Counted from the first letter of the stretch, positions 23,401 to 35,684 are shown. The stretch is 64,000 nt of DNA from Dasypus novemcinctus (GCF_030445035.2 NC_080683.1:118963225-119027224); one strand, 5' to 3'. Notes: generated from the sequence alone by a model not told the origin. Numbers and translations: made by a program.

Positions 23401-25130
23401 TTGGAACGAATTGGGGGTTCGCTTCCAAGGCCCCTCCACCAGGTTTTGTGATTAAACTCGTTTAACATCTTTAACCCTTTGCATGGCATAGACAGGGGAT
23501 TAAGTAGGATTAAGCCCCCTCCCCCCACACCCATTCACATCACGACCCCCTAATTTGTTTTTGCAAAGGGCCCTGGAAACCACTATTTTGGGGTCCAGGC
23601 ACCTGGGCAGCCCGGATGTGGGGCTGCAGAGCAAGTCCTGGGGAAGCTGCATTCCCCCAGGGCGAGGCCCGCACACCCCCAGGGCCGCGGGAGGGGGAGA
23701 CGGGCAGAGATAAGCCTCCAGAGCCCTGCCCTCTCCCCACCTCCCGCTCAGCCTTTGAGCAGGCGTCGCCTTTGTTTTTTTTTTTTTTCCTTCTTCTCAA
23801 AGAGGTGTGGCATTTGGCCTCCCTTCTTCTAGACAGGGACGGGTGAAGAGCCATTTCTTTCCAGAAGGTTTTTTCTGAAGCTCCCTCCCACCACTTCCTG
23901 TCCCCAGTGTGCTGGAGGCCCGTGGCCTCTTCCTCTTTGCTCTCTTATGCCGTGGGGATGATGCTTTCCAGCGCTGGGGCGAGGACTTGGGGCTCTTTTC
24001 CAGGCTGCAAGGGGCAGTGCCTCTAGCACTCAGGAGACACACAATTGTTAGCCGAGAGAGCAAAGAAACTGCGGGGGCCCAACAGCCTTCTGACCCCCCT
24101 GCTGAACCAGAGAAACTCTTGTTTAAAATCGAAGAGCCGTGGGAGGAGGGGGAGAGGGAAAGCGTGGTCTGCTGGTCAACAGAGGGAGAGCCTTTGAAAA
24201 GATCAACAGTAAACACAAGCTGAACTCTCCGCCACACTGGAAACCGAGCCTGCTAAACCGGCGAGGCCTTCCTTGCCCTGTTGGTGTGGGGCCATCACTG
24301 GTTGAGCTGAGTTGAGTTCCTGACCATCTTATTTTTCTTTCCAGTTCTGTGGTGTAGTTGAAGTTGTTGAAATGCTAGTGTGATCTATACCAGTCACTTC
24401 CAAACTTTTCATCTGTGCATCCTATAAGTAAAAAAATTGATCAGCCCACACCTTCTCTTTTTACGGAACCATAAATTATATGCATGCACCACTAAGCTAA
24501 TCTGTCACGTACATTATAAAACACTACAAATATAAATTAAAAGAGCATGACATAAAAATACAAGTAGCAATCGTAGCAGCGTGTTCTTGCCTGGCCCGAA
24601 CGGGTCATCTTTGCACCCTATGGAGAGGCACTCTCCAGTTTGGAGCCACTGCTGTAGGCAAAGCATCTCCAACCTGTGATTCAGTAAATGACCCAGACAA
24701 ATTCAGAGCGCTCTTTTGATTCTTGTGGGTGAATAGTGAGTGAGGGCTACTCTATGCTTCTGTCTGCCTCAGTTTACTTATCCTGATGATATAGTCTTGT
24801 TTGTCCCACAGAAATGTAGAGATTAATGGGTGGCGCCCCTGATTTTAAGAGTGAGGCCATTGCGCAGGTAAGCTCATTCCTTCTGTTGTCTCCTGTTTTC
24901 TGGGAGAACCTTGTTTCATTAAATCATTACATTAACTTGAGGGAACAATGACACCTTCATCTTCAAATTGTGAAATCTTAGCACCGGGAAGGACTCAGAG
25001 TTGACCTCTAGTCTAGTTTTCACCCAAGGACTGGAGGAAAGTGAAACTCAAAAGTGATTGTAGGTCCCTTGATGGCAGATAATCCCATAGCCTGTGAAGT
25101 TGACTTGCCTCCCTTCCGCAAACAGAATCA

Positions 25131-25222
25131 GATTTTTTTTGAAGGTTTGGGGTCGGGAATTGAACCCGGGATCTTGTATATGGGAAGCCAGTGCTCAATC
25201 GCTGATATTGTGTGCCCACCTC
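25131..25222 (-). mobile_element. DAS-type SINE monomer, antisense
   Basis: A T run (complement of the tail) is followed by 'gggaattgaacccgggatcttgtatatgggaagccagtgctcaatcgctgat', the reverse complement of the B-box half and head. The A-box end is worn. Confidence 0.82.
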
Positions 25223-26400
25223 CAAGGGGTCACAAGCGTGAAGGCAGCCTGGGCTCCCGCTTTGGTCTGGGGAATTTGTTGTGAGGAGGGGTGCCAAGTG
25301 ACGGGATTCATGTCATGTGGCCCGGTCAGGCTTTCTGGAAGAGGGTCACAACTGGTAGACAGGTCCTCCCACTGGACAGCGTCATCTACATGTGACTTCT
25401 ACACTTCAGCAGCCACCTGAGGGCCACGGAGGGAGCAGGCGCAAGGATGAACCTGCCCATGTCGCAGGAAGAGTAAAGATGGTGGCCCACAGGGTCTTGA
25501 GGAAGTCATGGCGCTGTCTGCTCACCCAGCTGAGTGGGCTTCCGGATCTCTGGGCTTGTGCTGTTCAGCAGTAAGTGCCCTTGCTGCTGACGCCAATTTT
25601 AGTTGCATTGTCTGTCGTGGCCCAAAACATCTTAATAGATACACTCATCCGAGGCGGGGGTGGGGCTGGGGCAGAACTGGAACAAGGAGTTTCAAAGAGC
25701 AAATAGTACAGTGCTTGGTTTTTAGGTACATGTAGTGGCCTAACAAATTTCTTTCATCTTCACAGTGAGGATAGTTTGTTTCTTTCACTTCATGAACTTC
25801 AGCTCCTCTGTATCTAGAGGGCTCTGAAAGAATGACATTCTTTGACCATAGGTTGGTTATGTTTCCACGCTTCCACTGAGTATCGGCTCTAGTCACGTCT
25901 TGATGGGTCCTTCTGGGAATGCTCACTTACTTGTAAATATTAACCTTCCACCGAAAACTGCATCTGGAGGTAAGTATACCTTGCTTGCAGAGGCCTGGGC
26001 CAGCAGTCCCTGGGTGAATTAGGGCTCCAGGGCAGTCTGTAGGTTCAGAGCCAAACGCCGTTCCCCTCGGCCCAGGCTTCCCGGGCCACTGCCCTCTCAC
26101 TGGGACCCTCGGAAACCAGCCAGGTGCTTCTAAAGGTAACGAGTGGTTTCAAACTACCCCCAGACAGGCATAGTAAATGGACAAGCTTCTGTCAACATCT
26201 TTAATGGTTTCAGGTGGTCAATTATTAACACAATATATGCAGAGTCCTCAGCATTTGAAATACATTGACTTTCTGAGCTAGAACGTCTCTCCTGCCAGCC
26301 CTGAGCTCCACACAGGTGCTCAGCTTCCTGCCTGGTGCCCCTCCTGGGTGGCCTGTCACTTCTGGTGCTCCCTTGCCCCCCCCAGCCCTGCGGTGGGAAA

Positions 26401-26405
26401 GCCTT
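26401..26405. repeat. Target-site duplication, left (solo LTR)
   Basis: gcctt, repeated at 27036-27040, immediately outside the LTR that begins TGTAG. Confidence 0.82.
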
Positions 26406-27035
26406 TGTAGCTGTTTGATACAGTCATGAATTCCAAAAATAGACACTGGATTATGTTTGTAATCTGGTCTGTACCTGGGTGTGATTAAGTTATGATTAGG
26501 GCTTTGATTGGGCCATGTCATTAGGGCGTTGAGTTCCTGCCCTTTGGTGGGCGGGGACTCATATATGAAAAGCATGGCAAAGGACAGAGTAGGGGGTTCT
26601 TAATGGTGGAGTTTTGGTGTTGGAGTTTGATGCTGAAGCCTTAAGCTGGAGCGCTGGGAAGTCAGCACACAGAGGAAAGAGAAGCAAGCCCTAGGAAGGG
26701 AGGACCTGACCCAGGAGAAGAACACACAGGAATAGAGACGGCTCCTTAGACATGGCAGAAACCCCAGGGAGAGAGACAGAGCTGTTCGCCTGATAGTCTA
26801 CAGCTGACCTTGTGGAGGAAACAGAGGAGCTGAGCCCAGAGGAGCCCAGGAAGCCTGAACCTGGCAGACATGGGCAGCCATCTTGCTCCAACGCGTGGAA
26901 ACAGACTTTGGTGAGGGAAGTAACTTGTGCTTTATGGCCTGGTATCTGTAAGGTCCTACCCCAAATAAATACCCTTTATAAAAACCAACCCATTTCTGGT
27001 ATTTTGCATCAGCACCCCTTTGGCTGACTAATGCA
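26406..27035 (+). mobile_element. Solo LTR of endogenous retrovirus-like element (ERVL/MaLR group), intact ends
   Basis: The element starts TGTAGCTGTTTGATACAG and ends GACTAATGCA, a TG...CA pair, with a 5-bp duplication gcctt on both sides. Internal marks include a 'ggactcatatatgaaaag' TATA-like area at about 26549-26572, and an AATAAA near 26964 upstream of 'accctttataaaaaccaacccatttctggtatttt', which fits the R/U5 end. No internal retroviral genes follow, so it is a solo LTR left by recombination between two LTRs. A 5-bp duplication is typical of ERVL/MaLR elements. The longest frame inside (116 codons, minus) is not viral coding sequence. Confidence 0.88.
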
Positions 27036-27040
27036 GCCTT
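27036..27040. repeat. Target-site duplication, right (solo LTR)
   Basis: gcctt, partner of 26401-26405, followed by a T-rich stretch of the old target site. Confidence 0.82.
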
Positions 27041-27689
27041 TTTTCCTTTTCTCTCCTCCTCTTCCCGCAGCTTGCAGGGGAAAGCTCACAATTTGAAATG
27101 CACACATGCAGGCACACACCTGGACTCTGGTCAAGGCTCTGCCCCTGAGACTTTCTAGCCTCTTGCCTCTCACTCAGCATCTCTCAGCCTCCAGTTCTTC
27201 ACCTGCACATCACGGCGAGTCATCTTGTTTGGGCAGCTGCACCTCCGAGGCGTCAGGATCAAATGACAGGGTCCTGGGGAAGGGCAGCGAGCCTTGTGAT
27301 TCTCCAGGGCCAGTTTATCAGAGGGTTGTTTACGCCGACATTTCTTCTTCACCGGAGGTTGACACACATCCACTCAAACATTCCACTTCGGGCTGACTCA
27401 GGGCCAGGGAGAGCGGCTCACATGCCGATGGCTGGGAGGAGCGCGTGACGCGGCGCTGGGAACTAGACACCCACAGACACGGAGAGGTGGTGGGGTCGTT
27501 AGTGTCCTCAGCCGCCTTCCCCACTTGCGCCCACCTCCTGGGTCACGTCCGTGGGCTGGGGCTTCCAAGGGAGAGAGGAGAAGGCTCAGAGGGAGAGAGA
27601 CGCTTGGCAAGGTGTGCGTGCCTTTTCAAGAGTGCTGGTTGTTACATTTTCATGATGACATCTGTGGCACAGGAGGCACCTTCCTGGAT
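27041..27689. other. No gene seen; unique, moderately GC-rich
   Basis: Five overlapping frames of 60-110 codons on both strands, none with a recognised domain. No repeat was recognised. Confidence 0.4.
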
Positions 27690-27857
27690 CGAATACGGGT
27701 GTTACTGTCACTTACCCATCCTACGTCCCTGGGTAAAATACTTAACTTCCCTGAGCTCCCTTTCCCTCATGAATTAAATGGCGATGGGCATGGCCCCTAA
27801 TCTACAGGGCTGCTGTGAGTTCAAGGTGACACATAAAGTAATTAGCACGTGAGGCTG
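27690..27857 (+). mobile_element. MIR SINE (sense)
   Basis: 'gtcacttacccatcctacgtccctgggtaaaatacttaacttccctgagctccctttccctcatgaattaaatggcgatgg' is the typical MIR run ('gtgaccttgggcaagttacttaacctctctgagcctcagtttcctcatctgtaaaatgg'), followed by 'ctacagggctgctgtgagttcaaggtgacac'. Confidence 0.8.
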
Positions 27858-27860
27858 CGA

Positions 27861-27932
27861 CGGTGTGTGTGAGTGTGTATCAGTGTGTGTGTGTGCCAGA
27901 ATTGTGTGCATGTGTGTATGCGTGTGTGCTTT
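27861..27932 (+). repeat. (TG)n-rich microsatellite
   Basis: Interrupted GT/TG tract beginning at 'cggtgtgtgtgagtgtgtatcagtgtgtgtgtgtgcc' and continuing to 'gtgtgtatgcgtgtgtgct'. Interruptions indicate age. Confidence 0.8.
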
Positions 27933-30075
27933 GAGATGATCCAATTTCTGGTCCACCGAGGAGCCACACTTTCCAAGGATCACTCACTGGTCGCTTACTT
28001 ATCACAGAACTATCCTGCGAGGTGACAAATTCTCAAGGTGCTCACAATTTTGGCAAAAATTAGAGAAGACAAGGGGACAGAAAACAAGCAAAAATTCAGA
28101 TGGAAGGCAGATAAGTTAAGATGCTCAATAACAGACTATCATTGGCTGCAGATGCTGAGAAGAGCGAGAGTTCCTTGAGGCCTGAAAAACTCATATTCCT
28201 AGGCACTGGGGTTCCCAGGCAGGTGGTGGAGGATGGCCCGGGGAGAAACTCCAGGTGTGGAAGCGGCCAGAGCAAGGAAGGAGCCCAGCTGTGTGGGCTC
28301 CTGGGGACTGGCTGTCTAGCCAGGCCGGTGACAGAGTAAGGGCTTCAGGAAGGCATCCTCTCGTGCTTGCTGCCCTGTCCCCCACCCCCAGTATAGCCTG
28401 CCTGGGTGTTGTCCCCTTCTTCGTGCTTCTACGTGGCAGCTGGGTGTCGGCCACAGTGGGGACAGCCCAGGAACACGTGGCGCCCAGGAAGGCCTGCTCT
28501 TTCTCATTGCAAAGAGTTTCCTGTTGGTCAAGGCATCCAGCAAGCACTGCTGGTGTGCTTGGCATTGAGCAAGGATCTGAAGGAAGTAGAAGTCATCTAC
28601 CTGTGAAACACACCTGTAAGGCTTTGTCGAGTAGGAGAGCTGCCCCTTTTAAGAAAGATTGCCTTTTCTTGAATAAAGTCAGCGTAGAAAACTGAGCGCT
28701 CCCCTCATCGTCAGCCAAGGGGGGGCTGTGAGGTTGCTGCGTGCAGACCAGCGCTGGGGAAACCTGAACTCCCGATGTGGCTGTGCCGTGCCTGACTTGG
28801 CGGAGGCCCCCTCAGCCTGGGCGGGGGAGTGGCCTGCATGCCACAATATTTCCTGTTTGCCTGTCAGCTTCCCCATCGTATTTTGATCTTGCTCCATCAA
28901 AGTAGAGATGATGTGTTCAGTGATTTAAAAAAAAAAATCTTCTTGCTCATGGATCATGCGCCTGCACGCACGCCTCCTCAGCCTGCCTCCTGGTGCAGGT
29001 TTAGCAATGTTTTGCTCATTTTCTGAGAGTTCTTCTCCCGCATGCATGACTTTCACCATTTTCTTGAGAAGAACACCCGGATGTGCCCCCCTGCTTCCCC
29101 CTCACCCCCACGCCTTGCTATGGGTTGGGGCAAGCAATAGCCTGACAGGGGAGTTAGCTGCCCATGAAATTTAGAATTAGTATGAGTGAAAACATAAAAG
29201 TGGACAATAAATGAAAATGGTGCTCATCTTGGAGAATAAGGTTCAGTCGTAGCTATATGAGGTTTCTATTGTGCTCATAAATACGATTGCTAAAACAAAA
29301 GGAGTCACTGCTTCCCATCGTACATTTGCTAAGCCTTTAGGAAGGAGAGGAGGGACAGATGATGGTACACGGGGCGGGGGCTGGGTCTCCTTGACTCTGA
29401 CCTTGGACTGAGCTGGATGTATCTTGCCTCAAGGCCAAGAAGGATGAACAGACTCCCTAAAGACCTCATGGGATGGAGGGGGCTGCAAGCAGAGCCACAG
29501 CCAACTGAGTCTCAGCTTCCAGGTTTGGCAGAGAAGCATCACACATCTGTATATTCCTAGGGCTTGTCTCAAGTTTTGGTTATTTGGTGTTTCCTTGGCG
29601 ATTAAAATCACTAATATAGTCCTGAGGCCAGAAAGGGACCTTAGCAACTTTTGCTCAAGAAATATTATGGGTGGCAGCAGGGTCCTTAAAAAAATTCATT
29701 TCCATAGTTTTTCAGACCCATTCCCATTAATACTAAACTTAGTCAAAAAACTCTTTTAGAATTTCAGTAGTTGAATTTTATATATAAACGATAGTATTGG
29801 ACATATGATCATTCAAAAGCATGCCTGTTTACTTCTAAATAAAATACTCAATTTCTCACAGGGCTAAAGAAAAACAATATTATGTTGAAAAAAATCTACT
29901 TTGTAACTTTGTCATAATAAAGTCCATGGGTCTGTTCTTATTTTTAAGAAAAAAGGAAAAGCTCTTTGTCTTGTGAAAGAGTGGGGGATACAAGTACCTG
30001 CCTTGACAGCAAAGGAAACCTATTTTGTGTCATTTAACCATCTTCTTCTCCTGCCTTTTTCCTCCCCCAACCCAA

Positions 30076-30120
30076 GAACAGAACAGAACAGAACAGAACA
30101 GAACAGAACAGAACAGAACC
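30076..30120 (+). repeat. (GAACA)n pentanucleotide microsatellite
   Basis: Eight perfect gaaca units (30076-30115) followed by gaacc. The flanks are A-rich and it lies outside a recognised retroelement tail. Confidence 0.92.
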
Positions 30121-30306
30121 AAAGCTCTAGAAACAAAATAATGCCAACAAGAGCAACAACAACAAAAACCATAAACAAGAGGATTTAGGTGAAAGGGTAC
30201 AAAAATTAGATTAGCAAATGAGAAATTAATTCCATGGGGCTTATATAATTCAAGGAAAGAGATGCCTTATGTTGCCACCAAAGAGTAGAAATAGAAGGAA
30301 AAAGAT

Positions 30307-30344
30307 AAGAGAAGGAAAGGAAGGGGAGGGGAGGGAAGGAAAAG
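30307..30344 (+). repeat. Homopurine tract (GGAA-rich)
   Basis: A 38-base stretch of pure A and G (aagagaaggaaaggaagg, then ggaggggagggaaggaaaag). It is of the sort able to form a triple-stranded structure and carries several GGAA words (ETS-like). Confidence 0.75.
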
Positions 30345-31000
30345 CTCTGTGTCTGCAATTTCATAAATTATTTGTGATTCTACTCTATTTTCATGTGCCA
30401 ACTTCTAGTGATACAGGGTGATCAAATAAGCCAAGCCTGGATCCCTTGGAGCTTTATAGCAGAGGGTAGAAAGTATTAGTAAAATAATCACAAAGATAAC
30501 ATAATGATTTACAGAGATAATGGCCAGTGGGAAAAAAACTATAGATTCCTCCAAGGCTCTAAGATCAGGCTCTCTCTTTGTCTGAGCATCCAGAAAGGAC
30601 TTTTTAGACTTTGCATTCCCTTCAACTCCCATGTCCACTCAATTGTTAGAACCCATTGGCTGCACCCATTTCTCAGCTGTAGCTCTGTGGGGCTCCCCTT
30701 TTCTGATGTCTGCACTTCGCCAATCCTTACCTGGCTTCTTCCCATCACAGATGAGAGGACTGGCTGCCATCTAGTAATGTGATAATTAATAATAACAAAT
30801 GTTTAAGAATAACAATTAATGTTCATTTTCATCACAGGACTCCCCTACTCAAGCGTCATCAGGGGTCCATGTCAGCCTGAGCGTTCTCATGGTGCTAATG
30901 CAAACATTTCCACAGGCACCGCCTGCACCTCCTCTGCACCTGTGATTTTCAAAGTGTCCTGGGCGGCCCCTCCAGGTGCCTAGAGAAGGTCCTCCATGCT

Positions 31001-31093
31001 TACTTTTTTTCTCTAAGGAGGTACTGGGGATTGAACCCAGGACCTCTAATGTGGGAAGAAGGTGCTCACCCACTGGGCTCCATCTCTCCCCCT
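31001..31093 (-). mobile_element. DAS-type SINE monomer, antisense
   Basis: After a T run, 'aaggaggtactggggattgaacccaggacctctaatgtgggaag' is the complement of the B-box half, followed by the head complement 'gtgctcacccactgggctccatctctcccc'. It is diverged but clear. Confidence 0.88.
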
Positions 31094-32200
31094 CCGTCCT
31101 GACTTTTGTCCCGTCAGTCTCAGGAGAGACATAACGCTGTACCCCTTGACCACCAACTGGCTTATTTACTGCCTTGAATTGTATTGTACTCTTAACACAC
31201 TTGACGCCACGAGTCCTGTTTTTCTTTCTTTCTTTTTCCTCCTTTTGCATTCCAGAAAGTGTTTTACCTCTGAATGAATAAGTTGATGAATCCATGAATA
31301 TTCAACTCTGTTCTTTCAGCTAGTGGAACATTTCTGTTTATAAAATTGTGTTTTTAATCTACCCTCCTTCTCCATTTTCAGTAAAGAGATCAATAGCAAT
31401 GATCAGCATACTGAAAGTGACCTTCTCTTTGGGCTCTCCTGCCACACAAAGACAAATCTATGTATGTGGTCAAAATACGAGCGAGAGACTTGGGGAGAGG
31501 TGACGAGAATGCTCCTTCTGAAACTCCTTATTCTCTAGGATTGGCCGCCTGCCTTGCTCCGTCCCCTTCCCTCCCCTCAAGGTTTGCTCAGGCCTGCTAA
31601 CTAATCTTTGGCATGGAGGTTCAGACCTCCTCTCTCACATGTCTTAGTTCAGAACAGACATCTTTTTGAGGCCCAAGGCTTACTTTGTCAGCCTAGAGTA
31701 ATGTGAGTGTGATGGGATCCCATATATTGTCAGCACTTATTACTTGAGCCTGTTCCTCAGCTATAACAGGACATCGGTTGACCCCAAATTCCCAACGGAG
31801 CAAACAACAAAGAGAACAAGTCCTTGTCATGGTTCCTCCACTGGGCCCAACAAACCACATCTGATAAGCTGTGTAATTTGCTATAGCAATTTGAGCCAAA
31901 AATAAAGGCCCGCTTCTGCAAAGTCGCACATTTCTAAGAAAAACCGATCTCCGCCCCATGCTAATCCAACTCCTTTCCTTTTTTTTCAGAATTTGTTGTT
32001 CACAAGCAGAAAATACCAGCCTGCCCCTTAGGTCCCCTACCACTGACACGCCTTGGCCAAATGGCCACGTCCGCCCCGCCCGAGGCGCCCCACGCAAAGG
32101 CACGGCAGCGGTCTGTCCTACAACGCCCCTTTCCCAGCACAGCAGGTTCTTGGCTGATGGCCCTGGGTAGAGGACGATGGGCACCGAATCTTCGAAGTCA
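31094..32200. other. No gene seen; unique sequence
   Basis: The minus frame 31693-32217 (174 codons) has no recognisable domain and no splice signals. The plus strand carries a pyrimidine-rich acceptor-like site near 31974-31990, but no matching donor keeps any frame. Confidence 0.35.
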
Positions 32201-34700
32201 TCAATTTTAATGAGCACTGCCGCAATTCCAGTAAACTAGATCCCTTTATTTTTGTTTGCTTGACAAAGAAACTTGATACATCCAAGATATTTATTCCTGT
32301 TCAATTCAGCCCCAGGACAGGAACTTGCTTTTTCACTGTCAGTATCAGGCCCGGAATGGTGGTGAAAATTCCCATGCTGCCTGTTGGAGGGGAAGACTAT
32401 GGGAGGCGTAGAACTCCCTTGGCTGCGAGGAAGAAAAACTAAGCACATGCTTTTGAAAAATTCAGGCTTTTCTTGGCTCAGAGGTTAAGCAAGAATTGTT
32501 AGTGTTCCCTTTCAAAGTTGGAGCTTTGCATAGTTGTGTGAAAGTTACAACAGAAAGAAGAAATTTCACCTGCCTTTTCAAAGGCAAAGAAGACTCAGTG
32601 GTGTGTGTGTGTATGTGTGTGTGTAAGAGAGAGAGAGAGACAGACAAACTACAGCCAAACCGAGCCAGAAGCAGATGGAAATTCAACCAATTTACTTATA
32701 ATTTACTGATTGGCCCTTTCAAACATTTTTTTTCTGAACTCTCTGGAAAGGCTGCATTAGAGGTAGTGAGTGATTTCTAAGGTTTGTAGTGAGATAAACA
32801 AACAGGTAAGTTGTTTGAGATGTTGTTTACCAGAGAAAACAACCACCCAGCCTTGGTCTGATGTTTTTCATCTTAATGCAAGCTCAGTGGGCTCTTATCC
32901 CAGATCTGCAGGCAACAGCAGGCGTTTGTTTTAACTCCTTAAGTAAACTCCAGTTCTAGGAGCACTGAAGTTGAAAGTCCATGTGCAAGTCACTAAACTG
33001 CCCTCCACCTTAGGCAGGACTTCAGAACATGGGGTGAGCTGTGCCATCTCTTACGAATTTTTCAAAAAAAGAAATTCCTCCTCCTTTTTAATTCCTGCTA
33101 AAAAATTTCTTTAAATAGAGGAAAATAAAAAAAACAACCCCACACACAAAACCTTCCAAAACAACCCAGAAAAACTACGTGAATGGCAATGTAGTGACAG
33201 GACATCTATCAAAGTGCCTCTGGAAATTCCAATTTTTAAAATGTGATAACAATATCATTATTAATGTTGATTGGGGTTTTGATGCCAGGATATTTCAAGT
33301 CTGCAGTTAGATCGGAGGGCAAAAGTAGGGAGCCGAAATGGCTTCAGGCTTCCCTCACTTTGCTTCTTCATTGATTTTTAAGTAACACGTGAGCCCATGC
33401 GAATTGATGATTTTCATTTTGAATTAGTTTGGCCTCTGTCATGGAGAGCCTTCTGTCTTGCCTTGGACCGCCACTGTCTAATTCATCTTCATCAAGTCCC
33501 CAGCAGGAAGATTCGGATCTTATTACTCTTTGTTTTACAGTTTTATTGCTTACAGGAAATTGGGATAGAGAAAAATCTGCCCAGGCTTTCAGTGGAATAA
33601 CCCAATGGCACGAGGTCCGCCCCTGCTCCTGGACACGGACACACAGACGCTCGGGCTGGGGTAGCCACAGGGAGACGTGAGGGCCAAGGCTTGACACTCT
33701 CGAGGTGCTTTTTTTGTTTGTTTTTTAGGTTGCAGGAGAATATAAGCTCCTGGTCTGTGTAAATCTGATACCCTTCTTGCTCATTGTCTTCAGGAACCTA
33801 AAAGTCCTCTCCCTTTTACAGATGGGAAGAAAGCTAAGGTTAAAGAAAAAAAAAATGTGCAGGATTGGCAAACAAACAAAAAACAAGGACCCCTGCCCCC
33901 CGGAAAAAAATTAAACAAACGAAAAAACCCATACTAGATTTCAGTACAGTCACCAGTTTCTGTGAGATTCTTATATTTTGCTCTATTTTCAGTCATTGCC
34001 AGGACTGGGAAAAATGACAAGTATGGATTTTTAGAGTGGAACTAAAATGGGCTTGAAAAATATCACAAAAATATTATACAGTTTAGGCAAGGTCCAAGGC
34101 CCAAGTTAGAGGACTTCTGTAAGGACACAGAAAGAGAGAAAGCAAACAATAACAAGACCAGTCATTTACTGAGTAAAAATCTCCTTTTTTCCACCCCCGA
34201 AAGCCCCACGCTCCCAACCCCCTGCTTTTAACAGCTAGCGCTGCTGCCTGCTCAGAAGACTTGCTCATCCTTCAGTCCTCTGGGAAGACACTGGCTCGTC
34301 CTTTAACAGTGTGCCAAAAATGGGAAAAGGAAGAGTTTAAGCAACTGTCAACCAGGAAACTTTTTTGTTTGTTTGTTTTATAAAAACAGAACTGGCGAAC
34401 CTGGCCAAGAAATTTTGTCTCCATTACAGACTGTCGGTCTTTCTAATTGCTCTTCTTTTTCTTTTTGGAATCCCACATTTTCATGGAGGGTAGATCATCT
34501 TTGGCGTTACTCTCCTTGGCCCGGCTTAGATTTCAGTCCCTTGGGGTCCTGCTGGAGCCATGAACTTTCAACTTATCCATCCAATGCTGGCTCACCCAGG
34601 AAAGAAAGAAGCGAAGTGAACAATAAAATTCAAGCTGTAGCTTCCGTTGTGACTCCAAGAGCACAACATGGTTTTAATTGCCAAGCGCAAGGAAAGTGAC
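32201..34700. other. No gene seen; AT-rich, repeat-poor, candidate conserved non-coding DNA
   Basis: Few interspersed repeats are recognised here apart from a (TG)n(GA)n tract at 32599-32644. Runs such as 'tttatttttgtttgcttgacaaagaaacttgataca' (about 32245-32282) hold FOX-like and SOX-like words. This is only a nomination by eye. Frames are short and overlapping. Confidence 0.3.
32599..32644 (+). repeat. (TG)n(GA)n compound microsatellite
   Basis: A TG/GT run with one TA interruption passes into an AG run ending in gagacagac. Compound tracts of this kind are typical of old microsatellites. Confidence 0.85.
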
Positions 34701-35684
34701 TTTAATCACTGAGAATTTATTATTTCCCACTGGGGGCCCCAAGCAAACACCATTTTGACCTTCTCCACTTTTAGCCTGCATCTGAAAAGCTTTCCAAAGG
34801 TATGATTACCTGTTTGACTCTTCACCCAGGCTAGAACATTTTGAAAATTCTTTCCTAAACGCTATAGGAGCCGAGAGGGAAGAAGTGGCACTTTCTTCTT
34901 CTCTTTCTTTTCTTTCTCCTGCCCTCCTTGTGTCTTCCACTCTTTCCTTAGCAACCCGTTTGCCTGTCAGGCTTTCTATGTATAATCACTTTGTTGTGAT
35001 CCCACCTCAGGAATCTGTAGCCTGGTGTAATCTTTGTTTAATTTTTGTTGGGTCCATGCTATAGATTTCTGCTTGGAGAAAGCCTTCCAGGCTTATTCTG
35101 TCGTCACAGATTTTAATTCTTGCAGCTGCGTGGCTAAATGCGACCATCTTGGGAAGGACTTTTGAAATCACACAGTCAGAAATACTTGCCCCGTGTCCCT
35201 GAAATGGTCGGTATTATTTGGGGGTGCACACAATAAGGTATTAGGGCATTTTCTTTTTTTTCTGAAGTTCCTGGTGCCGTAAATGGTTGAAAGAACATTA
35301 GAAGTCATTTGGTAGCAGCTCTTAGAACAAGTGACGTCGGGGGCCTAAGCCATCTTTATCCTCACAAGCGCCCGTTTCTTGTTTCGTATGGGAGGGAGCT
35401 GCACTTCGCGCCCACGCAGACCTCCTTTCCAAAGCTTGTGCGGAGCAATGGGCACCCCAGATCTGCCATGCCTGAAAGCCCACCCTTTGCTCTAGGTGAC
35501 AAAATTTCTTTGGAGAGTCGGACTAGCGGTTAACCCGAATATTTAGGAAATGAGTAAGATTTTAAACACGTTTCTTCTTTTCCGTGCTGGGATCAACAGA
35601 TTTAGCAGCGGAGAACATTGTCATTTTACGTGTTCTCACTCCATTCACACAGGAATGGGCGGAGAAAGGAAAGAGCGGCATTTG
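34701..35684. other. No gene seen; unique sequence
   Basis: Includes a pyrimidine-rich stretch near 34895-34920. The frames at 35309-35533 and 35550-35792 have no domain, and the second overlaps the MIR below. Confidence 0.4.

Larger units (their letters stand above)
20908..26400. other. No gene seen; repeat-poor block, candidate conserved non-coding DNA
   Basis: Across 21.6-24.2 kb I recognise almost no interspersed repeat, only a poly(A)-like run near 22299-22312 and T/C runs such as 23770-23790. GC changes smoothly and TAAT-, TTTAA- and GTAAA-type words occur in clusters (22620-22745). Opposing frames of 90-146 codons (for example minus 23797-24237 against plus 23909-24223) overlap completely, which argues against coding. 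A DAS fragment sits at 25131-25222 and is listed separately. Confidence 0.4.
27933..31000. other. No gene seen; unique sequence with microsatellites
   Basis: Contains the pentanucleotide repeat at 30076-30120 and the purine run at 30307-30344, listed separately, and an A-rich strip at 28926-28936. Frames such as plus 28255-28695 (146 codons) and minus 28191-28565 overlap on opposite strands. The AT-rich section 29650-30060 has no exon signals. Confidence 0.4.

Noticed and set aside
30076..30120. CRISPR-like array suspected from regular repeat
   Set aside because: Units are five bases with no spacers, so this is a microsatellite.
31974..31990. Strong pyrimidine tract with AG as exon start
   Set aside because: No donor downstream keeps an open frame and the following bases carry stops in all obvious joins.
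31693..32217. 174-codon minus-strand frame
   Set aside because: No domain recognised and no acceptor or donor at its ends. A poly-pyrimidine acceptor on the other strand has no matching donor.
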